A DNA stretch of 64,000 bases, taken from positions 3,162,001 through 3,226,000 of the forward strand of contig OZ252253.1 in assembly GCA_965249775.1 (NCBI GenBank), written 5' to 3'. The notes under the pieces are model-generated. The model ran no database searches, had not been told where the DNA came from, and saw only the letters and a list, made by a program, of their open reading frames with translations. Within the stretch, counting starts at the first letter, position 1, and each line of letters opens with the position of its first letter. The DNA is from UBA822 sp965249775. Its GTDB lineage: Bacteria > Gemmatimonadota > Gemmatimonadetes > Longimicrobiales > Gaopeijiaceae. Shown piece by piece: positions 26,471 through 35,707 of this stretch. Position numbers and translations under genes: made by a program.

Positions 26471-27889
26471 CTACCTCACGTACTTCGTCAATCCACCACC
26501 GGCAGTTGGGCGCGAGATCGGTCCTTCTGCCACATACACGTTTCCTTCGGGATCGACCGCCACACCTTCTCCTGCTACGCCGCGACGCTGGGGGCCCGAG
26601 CCAATCCAATGGGGTGGTATGAATCCGGTGACCCTGTCCTCCGCAGCGTTACCAATTCGGATACCGTTGAGCCAACCAGGATTGAACCTGGCATTCGACT
26701 CCGAGTCGACCGCATAGAGCGTATCGTCGTCGTCGATGAACAAGTCACTGATTCGGCTGAACTGGACGTAGGAGTCGATGAAATTCCCGTCCTGGTCGAA
26801 GATCTGCAGGCGGTTGTTGCCACGGTCCGCGACGAAGAGGCGACCGCGTGAGTCGAATGCCAGGGCATGGGGCGTGCGGAATTCGCCCGGTGCCGTGCCG
26901 ATCCCTCCCCACTCTTTGATGAACTGGCCATCGCTCGTGAATTTCATGATTCGTGCGGTCGCGCCTGGAGGAGGAGGGCTCAAGTGTCCACTGTGTCCAT
27001 CAGCAACGAAAATGTCCCCATTCGGTGCCGTAATGACATCGTTCGGTTCGTTGAACGTATCGCGACCGTTTCCCGCCACCCCCGCCCGCCCGAGCGTCAT
27101 CAAGACCTCGCCCTCTGGGCTGAACTTGATCACCCGGTGACCCTTTGTTCCCGCTTCGTTCCCCATAGAGTCGGTAATCCAAATATTGCCGTCGCTGTCC
27201 ACATGGATTCCGTGTGGAAACACGAATAGTCCCGCTCCGAAGCTCGTGAGGACTTCTCCCGTCGTTCGATCGAATTTGAGAATGGGGTCGAGGTCAGACG
27301 TACTGCACACGTCGGCGAAGGCTGTCTGGCCACACCGATCATAGGCCCAGATATTTCCGTCGGGGCCAATATCGACACCCGCCGACGTTCCCCACGTTCT
27401 GCCGTCGGGCAACGGCCCCCATTCTGTAATCACCGTCGGATTGGGATTGGGTAGGTCCTCGCCTGCCGGGTCGTCGACCGCTTCGGCTACTGCGGAAGTT
27501 ACTCGTCGTTCAGCCGTCCAGATTCCGCCGCCGTTTCGACCGAAGTCCAGCAACCCCGACATCGAACCCTCGGCCACGGTGCCAGTGAAGATCATATTCG
27601 CCGATCCTCGGGCGCTCGCAAATTCCCACTCAATCCGGATGTTGGACCCGCTAAGAGCGGCCGTCAGGGTATCGACTTTGCTGGACGCACCCTGCGGCGG
27701 GGCCGTCACGGTCAAGGTTTGACCGTCTTGGACTATCTCGATGAGGAGGTAGAGTGTGAACCCGGGGGTATCCGCATCACTTCTTCCTTCAAGGGTCCAT
27801 GCCCCGCTCAAATCGTCCTGAGCCAACACGTCCACTGGTGCCGAAACCAGAACCGCAACTACCGCCGTGAGTACGCTGAAGGTTCTCAT
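26471..27889 (-). CDS. Exported NHL-repeat (six-bladed propeller) protein
   Basis: About 472 residues. A signal peptide (LTAVVAVLVSAPVDVLAQ) is followed by a lipocalin-like or Ig-like N-terminal block of about 110 residues (LSGAWTLEGRSDADTPGF...), then NHL repeats such as FPHGIHVDSDGNIWITDSMG, FNEPNDVITAPNGDIFVADG, FRTPHALAFDSRGRLFVADR and GEGVAVDPEGNVYVAEG. These resemble peptidylglycine-lyase-type and other six-bladed propellers; whether it is an enzyme is unknown. ATG 27889 has GGAG seven bases upstream and puts the signal peptide at the N-terminus; the open frame continues far upstream but is non-coding. The 227-bp gap upstream to the permease contains no gene that I can see. Confidence 0.86.
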   Translation of the reverse strand: MRTFSVLTAVVAVLVSAPVDVLAQDDLSGAWTLEGRSDADTPGFTLYLLIEIVQDGQTLTVTAPPQGASSKVDTLTAALSGSNIRIEWEFASARGSANMIFTGTVAEGSMSGLLDFGRNGGGIWTAERRVTSAVAEAVDDPAGEDLPNPNPTVITEWGPLPDGRTWGTSAGVDIGPDGNIWAYDRCGQTAFADVCSTSDLDPILKFDRTTGEVLTSFGAGLFVFPHGIHVDSDGNIWITDSMGNEAGTKGHRVIKFSPEGEVLMTLGRAGVAGNGRDTFNEPNDVITAPNGDIFVADGHSGHLSPPPPGATARIMKFTSDGQFIKEWGGIGTAPGEFRTPHALAFDSRGRLFVADRGNNRLQIFDQDGNFIDSYVQFSRISDLFIDDDDTLYAVDSESNARFNPGWLNGIRIGNAAEDRVTGFIPPHWIGSGPQRRGVAGEGVAVDPEGNVYVAEGPISRPTAGGGLTKYVR

Positions 27890-28116
27890 GACCGCTCCAG
27901 TCACCGTTGACGTCGATGGAGTGCCAATAATATCACGTCGTGTGCTGACTGAGCGAACCGCTCTACGGATGTCGTGTAACGCGGTCCTTACCCTATTGCG
28001 GATTAGGCTAAACTGGGCCGACTTGTAAAGGGGAAATGACTGTCGCGCGGTAGCGTAGGAGGCACCGAGTCGGCGGCGGATCCCGCATAAGGAGCGCCGG
28101 CGCGCCTGACGTTCGC

Positions 28117-30801
28117 TCACCCTTCCACCCGGAGTGCCTCGTGCGGCTCGACCCTGAGCGCGCGTGCCGTGGGCGAGGCGCATGCGGCGAGGCACACCAA
28201 AGATGTGAGAAGGACGTAGCCCAGCATTAGACCCGCGATACGGAGCCACTCCAGGCGTTCCAGGCTTCCGATCTGGGTCCCCAGCAGCACAGTGAGGAGA
28301 AGGGCCCCGGATCCAAGACCCAACGCAACCTGGCGGAGCGGACGCCGGAAGACGGAAAGGACGACGCCGCGGCGGCTGGAGCCGAGGGCGACACGGATGC
28401 CGATCTCGCGGGTTTGCCGGGCGACAGTAAAGGACATGACGGCGTAGATGCCCGCCATCGACAGCAGTAGCGCAAAGCCGCTTACGACCACGAGCAACGT
28501 GGTCCAGAACGCGTAGAAGTCTCTGGGCTCGCGCGTGGCCTCGACGAGATCGCTCACGTTGAGGAGCGGTCGCGTGGGTTCGACATCGGTGGCGATGGTG
28601 CGGAGGCGGCCGGCGAGCTGCTGAGCGCCGCCCGGCACGTGGGCAATCAGGTGGGCCACCGGCAGGGATTCCGGTGCGACCGCGTGATAGATACCGCCGG
28701 CACCATAAAAGGAGCGTGCCCCGATCTCTTCCACCACGCCGACGATTTCGAGCCACGGGCCCGGGTCCTGTGTGGGGTCGCGGAACGACTCGTTAGCCCG
28801 GTAGCGGATGTGGCTGCCGACGGCGTTGCGGCCCCCGAGTACGCGCTCGACGAAGGCGTCGTCGACCACCACGGAACGGACGCCCTCATCGAGGTCGCCG
28901 GAGTGGAAGCCACGGCCCGTTACGATTTCCGCACCGAGGACCTCGAAGAAGTCCCGTCCGACTTTAGCGGAACCCACCCTATGCCCCCGGTCGTCCGGCG
29001 GCGTCGCCGATGGTCCGTCGATCTCCACCTCATGCCAAGGGTGATAGGTCATCGGAAGACGCTCGGAGAGGGTGACGCCGGCGACCGCCGGCTCGCCGCT
29101 CAGCCGATCTCCGATTGCGGCAGCCAGCGTACCCCCCGGTGCCGGCGGCTCGCTGGAAGGAGGCGCGTCCCCAAGATCCGGCAGCACCCGTCCGACGAGG
29201 TACTCTTCGAGCCTGAACGGAGGATCGTAATCGAGCTCGACCCGGCCCTCGTTCCGTACCGCGAGGGTGACCAGCGGGAAGAGCATCATGACCAGGATTT
29301 GGCCGGCGATTACGAAGGTCCACACACCCCCGAAGCGGAAGCCTCCGCCTCCCGCGGTGCCCCGCTTGAGCCGTTCGCCGAGGTCGCGTGTGACACGAAG
29401 CCCGGGCCAGGCCCCGGCTACGAGCGCGGCGAAGACTGTCAGCAGGCCTACGTAGAGAATGGTGCGGCCCGAGACGCTCGAATCGAGCCAAAACGGTAGC
29501 GCGCTGCCGTTGAAGATCTCCAGACGGATGATCCATAGCGCCCAGCTCAGGCCGTACCGCGTGGTGAGCAGCCCTACCACAGCCGCCGCCCCGGCCAGCA
29601 CCAGCGCCTCCGCGAAGAGCTGCTTCACGATCCTCGACCGACTCGCTCCCAGCGCGCTCCGCACGACCAGCTCGGACTCGCGTGAGCTCGCCCGGGCGAA
29701 CATCAGGAGGGCCACGTTGCCGCAGACGAGAACCAGGAAGAGCAGTACCGGCAAGTTGGACGTCAGGCCGAGGGTCAGCAAAAGCAGCCACATCCGGTCG
29801 GAGGGAAGCCCCAAGGCGGCCCTCGCGAGTGGCTGCACCTTCGGTTGTAGGTGCTCGTGGGTGCTGGGAAAGGACGTCGCCATGCGCCGTCCGAGGACCG
29901 CTGCCTCCGCGCGAGCGTCCTCCAGCGAGGCCCCGTCGACGCGCCGAGCCACGACGCCGACGCTCGGCCCTTCGAGGGGCTGGTATCCCGCCCCGAAGCT
30001 GGGGAACGGGGTCCACACATCGTGGGCCGTCGGGAAGGCGAACCCTTCTGGCATCACACCAACGACCGTCGCGGCCGTGTTCCCGATCCGGATATCCCTC
30101 CCGACGATCTCCGGGTCGGCGGCGAGTCGGTCGCCCCAGACGCCGTAGCCGATCACCGCGACCGCCGGAGCGCCCGGCCTTTGGTCCTCACCCGTGAGCA
30201 CCCTTCCGAGCAGCGGGGGCATACCTGCGAGGTCGAAGCCGGACGACCACATCTCAGCCACGACCACCGGCGTCCCCACGCCTCCGATGATCAGGTTACG
30301 GGATCGGGTCCGGTAGACCGTCAGGTGCTCCATTGTCCGGAGCTCCTCACGCCACATCCTCGCGTCGTAGAGCACACGACGCTCCGGATCGCTCGTCGAG
30401 GCGTCCCATAGCTGGAGGTCTACGATGCGCTGGCCCTCGGGCAGCGGGATGTTGGGGTCGACGGCTTTGGTGACGAGCTCGAACGTGCCAGCCCCGACGA
30501 AGATCGCGAAGGCCATCGAGAGCCCGCCGAGAACTGTGATACCCCGGTGACGCACGAGCATTCGGGTGCCCAGCTTGACGTCCAGCCAGGAGATGCCAGA
30601 CCCGGAGGGGAGACGGTCGCGCATTAACGTTGTCGCCATGTCCAGCGCCTCGAGCGTGGTCCAGGCTAGGGCCTTCATACGACCGTGACGCCGCTCCCGG
30701 AGGAGGTGAGCCTCCTCGAGGTCGCCGACGACCTCCATCTTGCGGTTGGAAGGAGCCAGGCGAGTGAGTAGCCAGCGGGCCAACCGCGGGGACCTCATCA
30801 T
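28117..30801 (-). CDS. FtsX/MacB-like permease of the ADOP type
   Basis: Large membrane protein of 894 residues with two MacB-type halves. It begins with a short helical N-terminal region (LARWLLTRLAPSNRKMEVVG) seen in Acidobacteria/Gemmatimonadota orphan permeases, then a first membrane helix near residue 85, a periplasmic core domain, three helices with ARASSRESELVVRSALGASR, a second periplasmic domain and a final FtsX segment ending VARQTREIGIRVALGSSR and ALRVEPHEALR. It carries no ATPase and none is adjacent. Its ATG overlaps the PadR stop (ATGA), so the regulator and permease are co-translated. Likely role: mechanotransmission or lipid/peptide export; substrate unknown. Confidence 0.9.
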   Translation of the reverse strand: MMRSPRLARWLLTRLAPSNRKMEVVGDLEEAHLLRERRHGRMKALAWTTLEALDMATTLMRDRLPSGSGISWLDVKLGTRMLVRHRGITVLGGLSMAFAIFVGAGTFELVTKAVDPNIPLPEGQRIVDLQLWDASTSDPERRVLYDARMWREELRTMEHLTVYRTRSRNLIIGGVGTPVVVAEMWSSGFDLAGMPPLLGRVLTGEDQRPGAPAVAVIGYGVWGDRLAADPEIVGRDIRIGNTAATVVGVMPEGFAFPTAHDVWTPFPSFGAGYQPLEGPSVGVVARRVDGASLEDARAEAAVLGRRMATSFPSTHEHLQPKVQPLARAALGLPSDRMWLLLLTLGLTSNLPVLLFLVLVCGNVALLMFARASSRESELVVRSALGASRSRIVKQLFAEALVLAGAAAVVGLLTTRYGLSWALWIIRLEIFNGSALPFWLDSSVSGRTILYVGLLTVFAALVAGAWPGLRVTRDLGERLKRGTAGGGGFRFGGVWTFVIAGQILVMMLFPLVTLAVRNEGRVELDYDPPFRLEEYLVGRVLPDLGDAPPSSEPPAPGGTLAAAIGDRLSGEPAVAGVTLSERLPMTYHPWHEVEIDGPSATPPDDRGHRVGSAKVGRDFFEVLGAEIVTGRGFHSGDLDEGVRSVVVDDAFVERVLGGRNAVGSHIRYRANESFRDPTQDPGPWLEIVGVVEEIGARSFYGAGGIYHAVAPESLPVAHLIAHVPGGAQQLAGRLRTIATDVEPTRPLLNVSDLVEATREPRDFYAFWTTLLVVVSGFALLLSMAGIYAVMSFTVARQTREIGIRVALGSSRRGVVLSVFRRPLRQVALGLGSGALLLTVLLGTQIGSLERLEWLRIAGLMLGYVLLTSLVCLAACASPTARALRVEPHEALRVEG

Positions 30802-31130
30802 GAGCCTCCCGCGAAATCGGGGAGGTCTCCGAGCATCGCTTGGATTGCCGAGGTCGTGGCCTGAACCGCAGCGGCGCCGTCCGCGGACACCGTCACGAGG
30901 CGCGGAGGTCGGCCGCCCCGTTCTGCCCGGGGCTCTCCGAGACGCGTCGAGACCAGCCCCTTGGCCTCGAGGCGCTGCAGCGTCGTGTAAATGTTCGCGC
31001 GCCGGACGGCGCGCCCGGCGCGCGCCCGGATGTCCTCGGCGATCGAGACCGTGTACGCGTCATCGGGACCGAGGCGCAGAGCGGCCAGCATGACGAGAAG
31101 CTCGAATTCGCCCAGCGTGTCGGTGGACAT
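30798..31130 (-). CDS. PadR-family transcriptional regulator
   Basis: A 110-residue winged-helix repressor: LGEFELLVMLAALRLGPDDA, then AYTVSIAEDI, RRANIYTTLQRLEAKGLV as recognition helix, and RGGRPPRLVTVSADG as the wing. A short C-terminal helix (AAVQATTSAIQAMLGD) would serve dimerisation. It is the first gene of a two-gene unit with the FtsX-like permease, with a 4-bp ATGA overlap, the usual arrangement for ADOP permeases. It is divergent from pgeF; likely autoregulatory. Confidence 0.92.
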   Translation of the reverse strand: MSTDTLGEFELLVMLAALRLGPDDAYTVSIAEDIRARAGRAVRRANIYTTLQRLEAKGLVSTRLGEPRAERGGRPPRLVTVSADGAAAVQATTSAIQAMLGDLPDFAGGS

Positions 31131-31162
31131 CGCAACTCCGTCGCATCAAAGAACACAATGTG

Positions 31163-31168
31163 ATTATA
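31163..31168 (-). promoter_or_regulatory. Possible -10 element for the PadR-permease unit
   Basis: On the minus strand the hexamer is TATAAT, 32 bases before the PadR ATG, inside an AT-rich patch that is rare in this window. A matching -35 at normal spacing is not evident. A small dyad, CACAATGTG, lies next to it at about 31154-31162 and could be an operator. Confidence 0.35.
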
Positions 31169-31247
31169 AGTGGTGATACGATGGGGCTCGCGCAACCCTG
31201 GCTTCGCCGCAACGGAACATTTGAGGGCCGTCAAAGAAGTAGAGCGC

Positions 31248-32006
31248 ATGCCCGATCGCATGACTCAAGAGATCGCTGACGCTGGCTTTCCGCTTTACGT
31301 GGTTTCGGATTGGGTCGAGCGGTTTCCATGGCTGTTCGCCGGGATCACACACGCTGGATCCGGCTCCGACCCGTTCGATTTCCGGCTTTTTGGCGAGCCC
31401 GCGTCACACCTGGCCCCGGCTCGGTGGAAGGATCTGCTCCAGGCTTCGGCCTTCACGGCCGTCGTTCATGCCCGCCAGATCCACGAGACTCGCATCGTCG
31501 TTTATGACGAGGTCGGTAGGGGCGTCCAGGAGGACGACGAAGCCGCCGACGGCCACGCCACATCGGCCCCAGGTGTTCTCCTGGCGATCACCGTTGCCGA
31601 CTGTGTGCCCGTCTATCTTCTCGATGCACAAGCGCGAGCGGTGGCCCTTCTGCACGCGGGATGGAGGGGGACCGCAGCGGGCATCCTTCCGCGCGGCATC
31701 GCGCTTCTCGGCCAAACGTGGGGGACTGATCCTGGACGTCTTCTCCTGCATCTGGGACCGGCCATCTGCGGCGCGTGCTACGAGGTGGGTCCCGAGGTGT
31801 TCAAGGCACTGGGCAGTGAGGTCCCGCCGCATGCGGCCCCTGTAGATGTGCGAGGCGTGTTGGCCGAGCAAGCGAGGGCCGCCGGGGTGCCGCCCGAGAG
31901 AATTACGATCTCCGACCTTTGCACGCTCTGCGGAAACGGAAACCTGTTCTCCCATCGCGGGGGACGGTCCGAGAGGCAGGTGGCAGTGCTGGGTATCCGG
32001 CCGTGA
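31248..32006 (+). CDS. pgeF: Peptidoglycan editing factor / purine nucleoside phosphorylase family (YfiH)
   Basis: Protein of about 252 residues of the former DUF152 family. Metal-site residues are visible: His79 in ARQIHETRI, Cys119 in TVADCVPVYL and His136 in LLHAGWRGTAAG; GPAICGACYEVGPEVF and DLCTLC near the C-terminus are also family hallmarks. Members have been described as removing misincorporated L-Ser from UDP-MurNAc precursors and as purine nucleoside phosphorylases or multicopper-type oxidases. ATG 31248 is preferred; earlier in-frame codons to 31170 overlap the PadR promoter region. A tiny Cys-protein gene overlaps the stop by 4 bp (GTGA). Confidence 0.9.
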   Translation: MPDRMTQEIADAGFPLYVVSDWVERFPWLFAGITHAGSGSDPFDFRLFGEPASHLAPARWKDLLQASAFTAVVHARQIHETRIVVYDEVGRGVQEDDEAADGHATSAPGVLLAITVADCVPVYLLDAQARAVALLHAGWRGTAAGILPRGIALLGQTWGTDPGRLLLHLGPAICGACYEVGPEVFKALGSEVPPHAAPVDVRGVLAEQARAAGVPPERITISDLCTLCGNGNLFSHRGGRSERQVAVLGIRP

Positions 32007-32209
32007 GTCCGGGGAAAGCGCGGGGGATCGACCCGGACGTGGGTCTTTGCAGTGCCTGCGCATTCGCCCGGCGCGTCGAGAACCGGCGCGGATCGGTCTT
32101 CTACCTGTGTGGCCGCTCGGAGGAGGACCCCCGCTTCCCTAAATATCCGCCTCTGCCGGTTCTGACTTGTCCGGGGTTTGCGGAGATGGATCCTCTCCCT
32201 CCCCCCTGA
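32003..32209 (+). CDS. Small Cys-containing protein coupled to pgeF
   Basis: A 68-residue product starting at GTG 32003, which overlaps the pgeF stop as GTGA. It contains LCSACAFARRVENRRGSVFY, then LCGRSEEDPRFPKYPPLPVL and TCPGF: a CxxC pair plus two more cysteines, the spacing of a small zinc ribbon. Proteins with the same layout (CxxC, FYLC, a DPRFPKYPPLPVL-like block and CPG) occur as short hypotheticals in several high-GC phyla, so it is likely a real gene. Its last 71 bp overlap the convergent alpha/beta hydrolase gene. Function unknown. Confidence 0.75.
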   Translation: MSPGKARGIDPDVGLCSACAFARRVENRRGSVFYLCGRSEEDPRFPKYPPLPVLTCPGFAEMDPLPPP

Positions 32210-33026
32210 GAAACTTCAGGACGATCTCCAGCGATTCCTTCGGCAGCTCCTCCGGAGGCAGGTGTCCACATTCTTCCATGATTTCCAGCTGCGCCTTCGG
32301 AAGGGCCGCGAGGAGCCGCTCGGCCACATCTAGGGGGACGACCCAATCCTGTTTCCCCCAGAGGAGCAGCGTCGGGAGGTCGATTTCGGGAAAGCGCTTC
32401 GTGATCTCCGCGAGATCGGGGGGGACGATCCGCAGGGCGGTCTTGATCAGAGCTGTGCGGTGGGCGGGGCTGTAGAGTGGTTCCGCATAGGCCGCGACTT
32501 GAGCGTCGGTCACCCGTTCCCGGTCGAAGACGATGGAGCGGAGCACCGAGCGAATCAGGAGAGCCTTCGGAACGAAGCGAAAACCCCACTCTGACAGGCG
32601 CCCGTGCCCGGCCAGGTCGATAAACGGGGGGAGGCGCTGAGGGTAGGCTGCGCTGGCCACGAGAACGAGCCTTTCCAGGCGCCCCTCATCGAGCAGTCGG
32701 AGTGCGACGAGGAGCGCGACGCCCCCACCCATCGAGTGACCGAAGAGGGTCAGTTGACGGATGTCCTTTTGCAAGATGAGGCGGTGCACGAGGTCGGCAT
32801 GATCATGGGGCGAGTAGAGATCGTCCGGTGGCGCTGGCGCCGACCCGTGGCCCTTGAGCTCCACCGACCACACGCGGTGCTCCTTCGCGAGCCCCCCGAT
32901 CCAGCCCCGCCAGGTGGACGATGTGGCCCCGAAGCCATGGAGCAGCATGATCTGGCGCTGCCCGTCTCCATACTGTTCGACGTGCAGCGGGAGGGCGTAT
33001 CCACCGGACTCCGGCGCTGAATTCAC
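32139..33026 (-). CDS. Alpha/beta-fold hydrolase
   Basis: Protein of 295 residues starting at GTG 33026, which overlaps the ATPase stop as GTGA. The fold is clear: oxyanion motif LLHGFGATSSTWRG, nucleophile elbow LFGHSMGGGVAL with the catalytic Ser, the acid in LLWGKQDWVVPLDVA, and the catalytic His in CGHLPPEE. The C-terminus is Pro/Glu-rich. Cytosolic; substrate unknown, possible ester or epoxide hydrolysis. It is the third gene of a coupled unit with an SbcD-like nuclease and a YhaN-like ATPase, an odd partner for a hydrolase. It converges on and overlaps the small Cys-protein gene by 71 bp. Confidence 0.9.
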   Translation of the reverse strand: MNSAPESGGYALPLHVEQYGDGQRQIMLLHGFGATSSTWRGWIGGLAKEHRVWSVELKGHGSAPAPPDDLYSPHDHADLVHRLILQKDIRQLTLFGHSMGGGVALLVALRLLDEGRLERLVLVASAAYPQRLPPFIDLAGHGRLSEWGFRFVPKALLIRSVLRSIVFDRERVTDAQVAAYAEPLYSPAHRTALIKTALRIVPPDLAEITKRFPEIDLPTLLLWGKQDWVVPLDVAERLLAALPKAQLEIMEECGHLPPEELPKESLEIVLKFLRGEGEDPSPQTPDKSEPAEADI

Positions 33027-35707
33027 GGGAGGTCTATCCGGTTGGCGCCCGTGTCGGTCAACTCCTTCGCCCACTGCTCGTGGCACGTCATGACAAACAC
33101 CTGCCGCGTCTCAGAAAGCTCGCGAAGGAGCTGAAAGCCCCGACCCCGCCGTGCGGCGTCCCAGTTCACCAGGGCCTCATCGATGAACACGGGGAGGCGC
33201 TCTCGGTCCTGGTCGAGATGACTCATAATCGCCAGGCGAATGGCCAGATAGAGTTGCTCCCTTGCTCCAGTGGAGAGGCCCTCCGCAGCCACAGCGCCTG
33301 CGGTACCGCTGTCCAACGACCCTCTGACATGGAACTCACCGGAATCGCCCACCATGATGCGGTCATATCGGTCGTCGGTGATGGTTGCGAGGTATCCGGA
33401 GGCCCTACGAATGACGTCGGGCTGGTGTTCCTCGCGGAAGCGGCGATCCGCCTCGCGAATGGCATGTGCGATGACAATTTTGCGGTCGTGCTCGCGCTCT
33501 AGGCGTCGCACCTCATTCTCGAGGGCGTCGATTTCCCCGTCGATCTGATCCGCTGTGGTCCGCTCCGCCGCCCTCTCGTAAGTGTTTTGAAGGTCTTGGA
33601 CCTGCCCGGCCAGCGATTCGATCCGGTCCGACAATTCCTCGACCGTGGTCTTGGCCTCGGCCAACAGGTCCGCACCCGTCCGGCCTCCATCGCCATCACC
33701 GAGCTCTGCCAGGCGAGCCATCAAGGCTTCGAGTTTCGGGTGGGACCGCTCGAGTTCGTTGCGGGCCTCGGCAGCCTGCTCACCGGCCCGCCGCATTCGC
33801 ACTACGGCCCCCACGGCGGCCTCGATTTCTTCACCACCGAACGTCCGGAGTGCCCGATCCAGCGATTGAAGGGCCTGCGTCCGGCTGGCCAGCTCCGCTT
33901 CGAGCTCGGCCTCGTGGAGGCCGAGGCGCTCGAGCTCGGCTCGGGCCCCCTTCGAGGCTTCCTCCGCTCGTTCCGCTTCCCGGAGCTGGGTCTGGAGAAC
34001 ATGGATCGCCGCTGCTCCGGCCTGAGGGAGCTCGATTCCAAGGCGATGGCCGAGCTCGGCTATCCGGTCATCGACCCTTTCGATGGTCGCCTTCGCTTCT
34101 TCCGCTTCCTTCGTTCGTGCATCCAGTTCTTCCAACGATTCCTGAAGCCGCGAGAGCGTCGCCACGAAATCGGGGCTCGCCTCAGCCAAAACCTCCGAAC
34201 GAACGGGCACGTCGGAGAGGAAGTCCCGAAGGACCGCAGCAGCTGCCTCGGACTCGCGAGCAAGCCTAGCGTCGGCGTCGGACCCGGTACGCTCTCCGGG
34301 GTCGCTGCCGCGTCGGGCCTGACGGAGCGTCCACCACCGGGCCGATGCCACAGCAGCGACCAGGGCCAGGAAGACGCCCAGCCCTCTTATCCATGGGGCG
34401 CCCGTGGGCCAACCGATCAGCACGGCGGCCGTGAGCGCGGCGACGAGCCCCCCGACGAGGGTGCGGGGGGACGGCTCGGGGAGCGCCCCTCCCAACGTTG
34501 CACGAATTGAATGCTCCCGGACCCGCTCGCGGGCGGCTGATGCATCCCGGACCCGATCGTGGAGGTCGCGAACCACGAGCGTCCGTACGGTGGATTCCTC
34601 TCTAGACGTAAGCGTTCGTTCGAAGACCTTGGGGGCGTCCGACGTGATCCGGCGCTCCCGATCGCGGATCTCCTGATCGAGGGTGCTGAGGCGGGCACCT
34701 ACCGGCCCGGCCGCCGCCTCGGCGCCGGTGATCTCCTCGATGCACCGGCGTGCGTCGAGAGTCGCCCGGTGGTGGGCCGAGAACGCCCGTTCCCGCTCCC
34801 GAGGCTCCTTTGTGTCGGCGCGTGTCCTCCGGAGGCGGTTTCCCAATGTCGTGACCTCCTCGAGGAGCCTGATGCGCTCGGCCGAAGGATCGGCGGGGAG
34901 GCCGTCGAGGGCTCCGGGGGGCCCAGCCTCGGCTTCGAGCCTCGCGGCCTGATCCATCCGCTCCCGGATGGGAAGCAGCTCTGTGATCTGTTCAATGAGA
35001 AGGCGTTTCTGCTTTCTCTCAAGGCGCGCCGCGCTGAGCGTCTCCGTGGTCTGCTCCAGTTCTCGCATCGACTCTCGCAGGACGCGGTCGGCTTCCAGGG
35101 CCTCGCTACGAGCCGCCTTGGCACCACGAATCCGCTCTTGCAGAACTCGAATCTCTTGCGTTCCACGGCGGTTCGCGCGCCAGAGACCCTTGGCCTCAGT
35201 CTCCAGCGCCTCGGCTACATCGCGAGCCGGTACCAGATCGCGAGCACCCATGCCGCCGATGAGGCGGTCCTGGATCTCGGACCAAGCGCGGGATTCGAGT
35301 GAGGCGATTTCCGTGAGCGTAAGCGCGAAGACCTGGCGGAAGACATCACGCGTCACGTGGCTCGCGCATGCCAACGTCTGATTACGGATGTTTTCGACCC
35401 TTTCGGTTCGCATGAGGTGCGCCGTGGGTGACCCCGCAAGCTTCCTGTGGATACCCCACTCCTCCCCTGATTCGAGCCATATCTCTGCCTCGACGTCGAG
35501 GTCGCGGCCGCTCCAGGGTGTGTAGGGGTGCTGGTCCTTGGAGGCGGGATACAGCCCGAAGATGATCGAGTGCAGAAGGTGGAAGAACGTAGTCTTCCCC
35601 GATTCGTTCGGTCCTACGACCACGTTGAGGTCTGCCAGCGGACTGGGTCCGGAGTCGAAGTCTTCGAACCGCCCGAAGGCCCGGGCCTGAATCCGATGCA
35701 GCCTCAT
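33023..35707 (-). CDS. SMC/Rad50-like ATPase, YhaN family
   Basis: An 894-residue ABC-type ATPase. Head elements are Walker A VVGPNESGKTT (residues 30-40), signature LSTGAREQLYLAIRLA, Walker B LPVFIDEALVNWD and a switch His in TCHEQW at the C-terminus. Between them are long coiled coils interrupted near residues 416-458 by two hydrophobic helices (TLVGGLVAALTAAVLIGW and LGVFLALVAAVASA), as in the YhaN group and unlike Rad50/SbcC, so the coil may be anchored in the membrane. No CxxC zinc hook is seen. ATG 35707 overlaps the upstream nuclease stop (ATGA). Expected to work with the nuclease in DNA-end processing. Confidence 0.92.
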   Translation of the reverse strand: MRLHRIQARAFGRFEDFDSGPSPLADLNVVVGPNESGKTTFFHLLHSIIFGLYPASKDQHPYTPWSGRDLDVEAEIWLESGEEWGIHRKLAGSPTAHLMRTERVENIRNQTLACASHVTRDVFRQVFALTLTEIASLESRAWSEIQDRLIGGMGARDLVPARDVAEALETEAKGLWRANRRGTQEIRVLQERIRGAKAARSEALEADRVLRESMRELEQTTETLSAARLERKQKRLLIEQITELLPIRERMDQAARLEAEAGPPGALDGLPADPSAERIRLLEEVTTLGNRLRRTRADTKEPRERERAFSAHHRATLDARRCIEEITGAEAAAGPVGARLSTLDQEIRDRERRITSDAPKVFERTLTSREESTVRTLVVRDLHDRVRDASAARERVREHSIRATLGGALPEPSPRTLVGGLVAALTAAVLIGWPTGAPWIRGLGVFLALVAAVASARWWTLRQARRGSDPGERTGSDADARLARESEAAAAVLRDFLSDVPVRSEVLAEASPDFVATLSRLQESLEELDARTKEAEEAKATIERVDDRIAELGHRLGIELPQAGAAAIHVLQTQLREAERAEEASKGARAELERLGLHEAELEAELASRTQALQSLDRALRTFGGEEIEAAVGAVVRMRRAGEQAAEARNELERSHPKLEALMARLAELGDGDGGRTGADLLAEAKTTVEELSDRIESLAGQVQDLQNTYERAAERTTADQIDGEIDALENEVRRLEREHDRKIVIAHAIREADRRFREEHQPDVIRRASGYLATITDDRYDRIMVGDSGEFHVRGSLDSGTAGAVAAEGLSTGAREQLYLAIRLAIMSHLDQDRERLPVFIDEALVNWDAARRGRGFQLLRELSETRQVFVMTCHEQWAKELTDTGANRIDLP

